DNA of 18,922 bases from Trichomonas tenax (Eukaryota; Parabasalia; Trichomonadida; Trichomonadidae): positions 1 through 18,922 of the forward strand of contig JALKBU010000989.1 in NCBI GenBank assembly GCA_023091735.1. Reading direction: 5' to 3'. A program made the position numbers and the translations under genes. The number at the start of each line of letters is the position of its first letter. Position 1 is the first letter of the stretch. This document shows positions 8,662 to 15,387 of the stretch, piece by piece. A model generated the notes under the pieces. The model saw only the letters and a list, made by a program, of their open reading frames with translations, made no database searches and was not told the origin of the DNA.

Positions 8662-9681
8662 ATGACAATTCTCATCACTGGCGGCGCAGGATACATCGGT
8701 TCCCACACACTCGTCGAGCTCGCTAAGGTCGGCATGAACTTCGTTGTTTACGACAACCTCTCTAACAGCTCAGATGAGTCGTTAAGACGTGTTGCCAAGA
8801 TCATCGGCAGAGAGGTCCCATTCGTTAAGGGTGATATCAGAGATCGCAAGACACTCGCTGAAACATTCGCAAAGTACAATTTCGATTCTGTTATCCACTT
8901 CGCAGGCCTTAAGGCTGTCGGCGAGTCCGTCTCCAAGCCAATCGAGTACTACGACAACAACATCAATGGCACATTAATCCTCTTAGACGTCATGAGAGAA
9001 TATAAGTGCAAGAAGATCGTTTTCTCGAGCTCAGCTACAGTTTACGGTGCCGCAGAGTCACCAATCAAGGAAGATACACCAGTCGGTGGCACCACAAACC
9101 CATACGGCACATCCAAGTACTTCATCGAGAGAATTCTCCAGGATGTCTATGTTTCCGATAATTCCATCAAGGTTTGCCTTCTCCGTTACTTCAACCCAGT
9201 CGGCGCTCACGAATCCGGCACAATCGGTGAAGATCCGAATGGCATTCCAAATAACTTGATGCCATTCATCTCCCAGGTCGCTGTTGGCAGGCGCGAGTTC
9301 CTCAACGTCTATGGCAATGACTACCCAACAGTCGATGGAACAGGCGTTCGTGACTACATCCACGTTGTCGACCTTGCTTACGGCCACGTCAAGGCTATTG
9401 AGTACCTCAACACACACGACAACCTTAAGCCACTCGTCGTCAACCTCGGCACAGGCAAGCCACAGTCTGTTCTTCAGGTCGTTCACGCCTTCGAGAAGGT
9501 CAACGGAATCAAGCTCCCATACAAGATTGCTCCACGCCGTGCTGGTGATATCGCTACATGCTATGCTGATCCATCTCTTGCTAAGGAATTGTTCGGCTGG
9601 GAAGCTACAAGAGGCATTGAGGAGATGTGCAGAGATACATGGAGATGGCAATCTCAGAACCCAAATGGCTTCAGACAATAA
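8662..9681 (+). CDS. galE: UDP-glucose 4-epimerase
   Basis: This enzyme interconverts UDP-glucose and UDP-galactose through an NAD-bound 4-keto intermediate, supplying galactose for surface glycans. The 339 residues match the usual GalE length. The Rossmann glycine motif [11 protein letters not shown] is at residues 6-16. The catalytic Ser124 lies in SSSATVYG, and YGTSK (Tyr148, Lys152) is the short-chain dehydrogenase pair. [20 protein letters not shown] and [14 protein letters not shown] follow the family closely. Position 300 (ATCYAD) is Cys, as in human GALE, where E. coli has Tyr299; that change in known enzymes widens the pocket to N-acetylated sugars. There is no signal peptide, so it is cytosolic. 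Codons end heavily in C or G, unlike the neighbours, which suggests high expression. The stop reads TAAA. The initiator 9 nt upstream supports this start. Confidence 0.97.
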   Translation: MTILITGGAGYIGSHTLVELAKVGMNFVVYDNLSNSSDESLRRVAKIIGREVPFVKGDIRDRKTLAETFAKYNFDSVIHFAGLKAVGESVSKPIEYYDNNINGTLILLDVMREYKCKKIVFSSSATVYGAAESPIKEDTPVGGTTNPYGTSKYFIERILQDVYVSDNSIKVCLLRYFNPVGAHESGTIGEDPNGIPNNLMPFISQVAVGRREFLNVYGNDYPTVDGTGVRDYIHVVDLAYGHVKAIEYLNTHDNLKPLVVNLGTGKPQSVLQVVHAFEKVNGIKLPYKIAPRRAGDIATCYADPSLAKELFGWEATRGIEEMCRDTWRWQSQNPNGFRQ

Positions 9682-10074
9682 ATTAATAACTTGATTATGC
9701 AAGCTTTCTTATTTACTCAGTCTTTTCAAAAGTAATTTTGTATGTGTTGAAGCCATTGATCGTCATCGGTGGCAGCGCAATTCGCAAAATAACTGTAAAA
9801 ATATTGTCGAATTGTCGAAATTTACATGTCAGATTCTCACTTTTGTTATGGACTAGAAGAAAATAGATTTTCTCACTCATATATGTTGTAGTGCATCATA
9901 AATAATGGATATTTGTGTTCCAAATTTTAAAATACTATTTTATTACATGAGAAAGTTGCATAATGTATTTCTCTGAAAATGATTTTTATTTTTCATTTTC
10001 AAAGTTTCGATATTTCCATCAAAATTCTTATATATTATGATAGTTCACTTCTTAGCTTTCTAATGGTCAAGTAT
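9682..10074. other. Spacer between convergent 3' ends
   Basis: The epimerase and the Arm-type gene point toward each other across this stretch, so it should hold both 3' ends. The epimerase stop is TAAA, which is also the trichomonad polyadenylation signal form. A TGACATGTAAA motif lies on the minus strand at 9821-9831. I see no gene. Confidence 0.5.
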
Positions 10075-11355
10075 TCATTCTTCTAAAAGTTTGAGGAGGA
10101 TGAAAACTTTTGCAACTAATTTATCATCATCTGATTCAGCAATTGATTCTAATACATCAATGATTTCTTGTTTTCGCAATGAGTTCAATAAAGCTTCGTG
10201 ATTACTCGAAAACTGAGCATCATTCATAAGAATAATCACCGATGATACAACTTTATATTTAAAGGCTCTAGATAATTCTTCCAGGTTTTCGAATATCACG
10301 GAAAACAAAGGATTTGTCGATAAATCATTTCTGCTTTGGTAATCCAAACATAGGAATATATTGATAAAGAGTTCTAGTGCAGATTTCTTTAAATCAAAAG
10401 AGATTTCTACAACATTGCCAATTATATCAAGAATTCCATTTTGAAGGAAAATTGTTGCTAAGGATTTATCTGCAACTAAGATATTGGATAATGCATCCAA
10501 TACTGCTTCTAATTGTTCAGTATTGTCTGTTTGCAATCTTCCAAAAAGAACAGGAAGAATTTGATTCGAATAACTCAAAAATATTTCAGGAGATTTATAC
10601 GTAACTTGGTTGATAACTTCAACTGCTGCAGTTGCAATTTTTGTATCATCTGAGCTAATCAAACTAATAATTTTGTTCATTGTTAAATCATTTATATAAA
10701 ATTGTGTTTCAACATTAATGCTTTTGAGTTGAAACGTAATTGAGTGTAGTATGTTGACCATCGACTCTAAATCTGGTTTCATTAGATAATTTAAAACAAT
10801 TTGGGCAAATTTTTCTCTTTTGACTATTTTATAGCGTGAGATCGTATAAATTAGAGGAGCTATCTCGCCATAATCAGATTTTTCTGAATTTGCTTGGATT
10901 TGTAAGTTTTCAAGGATCATTGGAATTAAATTGTTTATTTCTTCTTTTTCAAGTTCTTCGAGACAGCATCGCAAAACAGTCAGAACTGATTTAGAATTGT
11001 CAGAGTTCAATGCTGCAAATAAAAATTGTTGAGATCTTTCATCTTTAACGATAAATGATATATCGGTAATAGTAGAAAGAACAGCAAGCATGTCCAATAT
11101 AGATTTGCAATATTCTTGATCACTATTTTCTGTTAAATAAAGTAAATTCAAAATTAATTCTTGATCTAAAAAGTAATTTGAAATGATATCCTCAATATCG
11201 TAACAAACGCTACGAATATATTGACAGTAGATAGGAATTTCTGTAAAGTTTCGCGTTAATAAATCGTTTTTGATCGAATTGAAGTTTTCTACAATGACGT
11301 TTATCGAATTTTCCAGCCCCTTCGTGTTCATTGACTGTTGAAAGGCATTTTTCAT
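10075..11355 (-). CDS. Armadillo/HEAT-type alpha-solenoid protein
   Basis: The 426-residue protein is almost entirely helical, with repeated amphipathic helix pairs of about 40 residues. The clearest Arm-like stretch runs from about residue 225 to 345: KIISLISSDDTKIATAAVEV, then ILPVLFGRLQ with LEAVLDALSNILVADKSLA, then ILDIIGNVVE with KKSALELFINIF. Such spacing resembles importin-alpha-like Arm repeats, but there is no N-terminal basic importin-beta-binding segment, so cargo import cannot be claimed. No signal peptide or membrane segment is present. Arm solenoids are protein-binding scaffolds; the partner is unknown. The ATG at 11355 is supported by a TCATT initiator 26 nt upstream. A tandem pair of TGTCAYGTAAA motifs lies just upstream of that. 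The stop is TGA. The next minus-strand gene ends only 110 bp upstream. Confidence 0.72.
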   Translation of the reverse strand: MKNAFQQSMNTKGLENSINVIVENFNSIKNDLLTRNFTEIPIYCQYIRSVCYDIEDIISNYFLDQELILNLLYLTENSDQEYCKSILDMLAVLSTITDISFIVKDERSQQFLFAALNSDNSKSVLTVLRCCLEELEKEEINNLIPMILENLQIQANSEKSDYGEIAPLIYTISRYKIVKREKFAQIVLNYLMKPDLESMVNILHSITFQLKSINVETQFYINDLTMNKIISLISSDDTKIATAAVEVINQVTYKSPEIFLSYSNQILPVLFGRLQTDNTEQLEAVLDALSNILVADKSLATIFLQNGILDIIGNVVEISFDLKKSALELFINIFLCLDYQSRNDLSTNPLFSVIFENLEELSRAFKYKVVSSVIILMNDAQFSSNHEALLNSLRKQEIIDVLESIAESDDDKLVAKVFILLKLLEE

Positions 11356-11380
11356 TATTTTTGAGCGTCGATTATAATAA

Positions 11381-11385
11381 AATGA
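11381..11385 (-). promoter_or_regulatory. Candidate initiator of the Arm-type gene
   Basis: Reading the minus strand, TCATT has its A opposite 11383, placing it 28 nt before the ATG. It fits TCAYW and leaves a short leader. It lies between the gene and the tandem TGTCAYGTAAA pair. Confidence 0.5.
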
Positions 11386-11413
11386 AGTTCCTGTTTTTTG
11401 GTAATTTGATTAT

Positions 11414-11445
11414 TTTACATGACATTTCTGATCATTTACGTGACA
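11414..11445 (-). promoter_or_regulatory. Tandem TGTCAYGTAAA motif pair
   Basis: On the minus strand TGTCATGTAAA (11414-11424) and TGTCACGTAAA (11435-11445) are spaced exactly 21 bp, two helical turns. They sit about 31-62 bp upstream of the Arm gene initiator. The same motif appears at 5561-5571 (minus) and 18323-18333 (plus) exactly, and with a changed third base at 5455, 6563 and 9821. Spacing and position suggest a binding site for a regulator of the Arm gene, but no trichomonad factor for it is known to me. Confidence 0.45.
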
Positions 11446-11465
11446 ATTTTGACTTTTTTCGAAAA

Positions 11466-11804
11466 TTAATTTCCTGTTCTGCTTAAATGCAGAAGAGAGG
11501 AGGTAATGGGAACGCAAATCACTTCATCATCTCTGAATAAAAGCACACATTCTTGATTTGAATTTCCTTCAGAGGTGTTTGACGTGACCAAATTTCCTGT
11601 AAATTTAACTTTTTCGCCATTCTGAAGGGTATGATATACATTTCCTGTTCCAGGTTCGTTTGGATTAATTTCAATATTTCTTTCAACTGTTTGTTCGCCC
11701 TGAACGGACTTCGGAATGTGTTGGTATCTGATTCTCATGTAGGTGTCATTGCTTGAATCTATTCTCAAAGGAACAGGTTGCTCATAATTAATTGTCTTTG
11801 TCAT
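11466..11804 (-). CDS. EAF (ELL-associated factor) N-terminal domain-like protein
   Basis: The 112-residue protein is essentially one domain that I read as the EAF N-terminal fold, the partner of ELL that stimulates RNA polymerase II elongation in animals and fission yeast. The matches are YMRIRYQHIPKS (residues 22-33), like the EAF pattern HTIRYDFKPAS, a central FTG turn after a basic patch (residues 66-70), and ECVLLFRDDEVICVPITSSL with HLSRTG to the end, like the family's DCVLI...GEFVLEKLSSSI...R. No signal peptide, no acidic transactivation tail: animal EAFs have a long Ser/Asp-rich C-terminus that is absent here. The ATG at 11804 is the first in frame; no canonical initiator lies close upstream. 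The stop is TAA. The gene lies upstream of the Arm gene on the same strand. The identification rests on motif reading only. Confidence 0.55.
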   Translation of the reverse strand: MTKTINYEQPVPLRIDSSNDTYMRIRYQHIPKSVQGEQTVERNIEINPNEPGTGNVYHTLQNGEKVKFTGNLVTSNTSEGNSNQECVLLFRDDEVICVPITSSLLHLSRTGN

Positions 11805-12536
11805 TTTGGCACTTTTTGATCATCAATAATTTGATTTTATTCGAGATTCATAATCTCTGTATAAAATGCTTTCTAATACATTAATTATTTTTTCAAAAAT
11901 CGTTATTTTCAGATAATAATTGAAAGAAAATTATAAATATTTAGGATTTGAAAAAATCTTTTTGAGATTGTAAAAAACTGATTTTTCTTTTATTACACTT
12001 TATTTTAATATCTATAATGATCTACCTATCATTCTATTTCGTTGGGATCTTACAATCACGAAAACTAAACTCAGAAATGCCGATGAGAGTTGAACAATGC
12101 TATGACTATTTAAGAGCAGAATCAAAGAAAATTATATTATAGCTATACATTGTAGCCGTTAAATATTATAGTATATTATGATGATAAAATGTGGTTCTGC
12201 TTCTAATCAAGAACACTGGAGTTAGAAGCTTTGTTATGATTAACTTCCCCTCTCACAGAAACCGCCATTTTCATATAACATTTCAGTCAAAAGCATTAAC
12301 TGTTTGATTTTTTATGGATGTTTCAAATTGGAGGTATGTGTCAAAGTTCTATATTTTTTCATGTCTTTGTTACATCAAAAACATTGAAATAGATAGCAAT
12401 GTCAATGACCTTAAATTTATTTTGACTGACATTACTATTTTAACATATTTTTACAACACATTTTTTTAATAATGTTATTTGAATGAAGTCATTAAAAATA
12501 TATTGGGGAAAAATGTAATACAAAACAACAATTTAT
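11805..12536. other. Spacer, no gene recognised
   Basis: This is AT-rich DNA between the 3' end of VPS16 and the start of the EAF-like gene. It should hold the VPS16 3' end (whose stop reads TAAATAAA) and the EAF-like promoter. No frame of note is open and I see no RNA gene. Confidence 0.5.
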
Positions 12537-14900
12537 TTATATCTCTTCATCATCTTCCTCTTCTTCATAGTAGTATTCATCTGATTCATTTCCTTTGACT
12601 GGCTTAGAGTTTGCTGAGGGATCTGGAATTGGATCTTTTGATTCAATAACAAATGGTAAAAGATCGCTCGGAATGCGATTTGAGTAAGAATTGGAGTCTT
12701 TCTTAAGAATTTCTGGCTTAAGTGATATCAAAACATTGCCACTCTTGTGCTTGACTCCAATATCAAGTCTCCGATCAAGAGGATTCTTAATCTTCATGAC
12801 ACTGATCAATCTGTTCATTATATTGAGACAATTGAAGAGGACAACATGTTCAAAGAATTGGTCGGGTGTCATTTTCTTGATTTCCTTCTTAGTTCCAGAG
12901 TCCGGGATTTCGAGCTTCAAAAACTCTTTCTTTAACAGATTGACACTATTTAGAAGCTTGAAAATATCACTTTGATATTTTTGTGCTGAAAACGGACATC
13001 TTCTTCCATTTTCCAAGCAATCCTTTATCTGATTGACGAGCCATCTATCTGTATCCTTGAGGCTATCAAGACGCTCGCTCTTTGGCACGAAGTGGCTCCA
13101 CTCGTTCCTTGCTGTTGCATTGCTTGCGAGGATTTTAGAAATCTGTTTAAGAGCATTGTTCTCTTTCGCAATTTGCAATGTGTGAAGAAGTAAACTTGCA
13201 TCGCCAGAATCTGCAGCAGCAGAAATAGCCTCGTCCCACATTCCACGCTCAATGAGAAGTGGAACGCCACGAGCTTTGGATGGAGACTTGCTCAAGAGTT
13301 TATAGGCCAAACTTTCTCTTCCTTTATCGAACGCTGCTGTTGCCAATTCTATTGCATCGATTGGTTCAGTCATTTTTTCGTATCTTGCAAGAACAACATC
13401 GTCATCAGGTTGTGCATCAATTAATTGGATTCCCCAATTTGAAACGATGAAATCCGTCTCAACATCAATGTATTGAGCGATTCTAAACGCTCTGAAGTGC
13501 ATCTTTCTATTGCATAAACGTTTAATTAATCTCTCTGGAGAAATGTTTTGATATTCATCAAAAGTAATTGGAATGTTATACGGATCACGAGAAACTTGTT
13601 CACATATCCTCAAAGCCGCCATTCTATTCTCTATGATCGAAAAATCACGTGCTTGGATAAGTAAATCGTCTTCTGGTGTCATATTATTTTCTGGTTTTGG
13701 TAATTCTTGAATTGTTCTGATAAGAGCAACAAGAAGTGCTCTCTTGAGTTCATATTTCCTAAAGAATACAGAAGCAGCAGCCATTCCTTGAATAGCATCA
13801 TAAATTTGTTGAATTGTGTAATTTGTGAATGGATCTTGAAGAGCAAGGCCATCAATGTCCAGCATCTTTGTGAATATCTGAACCGCGATGTTTTTTTTAT
13901 CCCAGATTGCGAAAGGAAGAGCTAAATCAGTAATTGCTCTGATTAAAACAATTTCATCATTCATAATGATTCTTATACCATCAGGCTCTTGTGAATAACC
14001 AATAGCATAGTCAAATTCCCACTTAACACAGTCTGTTGTCGCTCCAATGAAACAAACAGAATTTGTTGTGAATAATGCAATTGCATCACTTCCGCACCAT
14101 GCTATATGTGTGGGCTTGAAATCGTCGAAGTAAGCTGCATAAATTACTTCTTCTAACTTATCATCGAAAATATAATAATATTCTTCGCATTGGACAAGAC
14201 AAAACTGGTAATCAGGCGAAAACTTGATATCTGTGATTGGTTTAGTGAAATCTTGGACCTGAATAAGGTCTTTTTGTATGAGAACGAGTTGTTCATCGTT
14301 ATCTCCTGCCCATAGCTGAGGACCGATTTTAGAAAAGTTATTTACTGGAACCGGAGCGAAACATGTGAATGACATTTGATGCTTACAAAAGACTTCTGAC
14401 CTCAAAGTGCTAAAATCACGAATAATATAAATCGTATCACTTGTTTTGACGAAAAATCCGTTTCTCCAGAATTCAACGGCACCAATCAATCCGATTTCGT
14501 CGTCAGAAAGCCGAGATTCAACGATCAAATTTCCGCGAAGATTAAAAGATGCGAGAGTACCATCACCGAAAACAACGATAATGATTTCTTCTAACGTTGC
14601 ATAAAGTGCTGCGATCTTTTTCTGAAAGTTGTCTAAAGGAATTTCGCATAATAAATTTGAATAACTGTCATAAACGTTTAATTGTTTGTAATAACCGTCT
14701 TCATTCAACATACTTTCGTGCGCGAATACTAAAGCTCCGCCATTTTGCGAAACAGCATATTTATCATCTCTAAAGTTCACATTTTGATGGTAAATGTTCT
14801 CTCCTTCTTCAAGGACCCAAATTACTTCAGAAACGAAACTCGTTGGTCCCATTCTTTTGACGTTGTTTAACGAAGACGTGAAATCACTCGCGAACTCCAT
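12537..14900 (-). CDS. VPS16: VPS16, HOPS/CORVET tethering subunit
   Basis: VPS16 is a core subunit of the HOPS and CORVET complexes that tether endosomal and lysosomal membranes before SNARE fusion; it binds VPS33. Residues 1 to about 360 form the N-terminal beta-propeller. The alpha-solenoid follows from about 370, with the diagnostic stretch RLIKRLCNRKMHFRAFRIAQ (457-476) and IELATAAFDKGRESLAYKLL with VPLLIERGMWDEAISAAADS (517-566). Length is 787, slightly under the roughly 840 of animal and 800 of yeast proteins. The last part diverges: the distal solenoid seems shortened after LLPFVIES (747-754), and a strongly acidic tail YYYEEEEDDEEI closes it. The start is backed by an initiator 9 nt upstream. 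The protein is cytosolic with no signal peptide. Confidence 0.9.
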   Translation of the reverse strand: MEFASDFTSSLNNVKRMGPTSFVSEVIWVLEEGENIYHQNVNFRDDKYAVSQNGGALVFAHESMLNEDGYYKQLNVYDSYSNLLCEIPLDNFQKKIAALYATLEEIIIVVFGDGTLASFNLRGNLIVESRLSDDEIGLIGAVEFWRNGFFVKTSDTIYIIRDFSTLRSEVFCKHQMSFTCFAPVPVNNFSKIGPQLWAGDNDEQLVLIQKDLIQVQDFTKPITDIKFSPDYQFCLVQCEEYYYIFDDKLEEVIYAAYFDDFKPTHIAWCGSDAIALFTTNSVCFIGATTDCVKWEFDYAIGYSQEPDGIRIIMNDEIVLIRAITDLALPFAIWDKKNIAVQIFTKMLDIDGLALQDPFTNYTIQQIYDAIQGMAAASVFFRKYELKRALLVALIRTIQELPKPENNMTPEDDLLIQARDFSIIENRMAALRICEQVSRDPYNIPITFDEYQNISPERLIKRLCNRKMHFRAFRIAQYIDVETDFIVSNWGIQLIDAQPDDDVVLARYEKMTEPIDAIELATAAFDKGRESLAYKLLSKSPSKARGVPLLIERGMWDEAISAAADSGDASLLLHTLQIAKENNALKQISKILASNATARNEWSHFVPKSERLDSLKDTDRWLVNQIKDCLENGRRCPFSAQKYQSDIFKLLNSVNLLKKEFLKLEIPDSGTKKEIKKMTPDQFFEHVVLFNCLNIMNRLISVMKIKNPLDRRLDIGVKHKSGNVLISLKPEILKKDSNSYSNRIPSDLLPFVIESKDPIPDPSANSKPVKGNESDEYYYEEEEDDEEI

Positions 14901-14906
14901 TAAACA

Positions 14907-14911
14907 AATGA
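14907..14911 (-). promoter_or_regulatory. Initiator of VPS16
   Basis: Reading the minus strand, TCATT has its A opposite 14909, 9 nt before the ATG. This matches the epimerase gene exactly in spacing and is the best argument for trichomonad promoters in this window. Confidence 0.65.
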
Positions 14912-15387
14912 AGAGAAAATTTCACAACGAAAATAACTTCGCACCTTTGTAGTTCCAATGAATTTATCGAAATTTTTCGTCAAAACCGATTTTTTTGAAT
15001 AATATATAAATCAGAATACACAAATATCATTTTCACAGTAAAAATCTTTACCAATGAAAAATTTAATAGTTTTAATAGCTCCACACACATCCAAAGAGGC
15101 GCATATAAATAATATCGAAATCTCAATATGAATATAATGCTATTTCATCTTCATAAGAGAAATATAAGTTTTGCACAAACACTTAACTAATTTTGCAAGT
15201 CCATATTAAGCAAATACAACATTTAAGTTTCAAAATTGAAAAATTAATCAATTCAAATAAAATTTAATGCTATCTCAGAATAAAATATACTTTATATGAA
15301 GGCTCTATTATAATCTATTTGATAAATCAATGATTTTATCAACACTTAAAAAAAATCCAAACATAACATTTTTTGATGAATAAATAA
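14912..15387. other. Spacer, no gene recognised
   Basis: AT-rich DNA between the 3' end of the beta-helix gene and the VPS16 start. I see no open frame of note, RNA gene or repeat. It should contain the beta-helix gene's 3' end and VPS16 upstream sequences. Confidence 0.5.

Noticed and set aside
9058..9702. 214-codon minus-strand ORF opposite the epimerase
   Set aside because: It is a shadow of the GC-biased codons of the epimerase gene, which is unambiguous.
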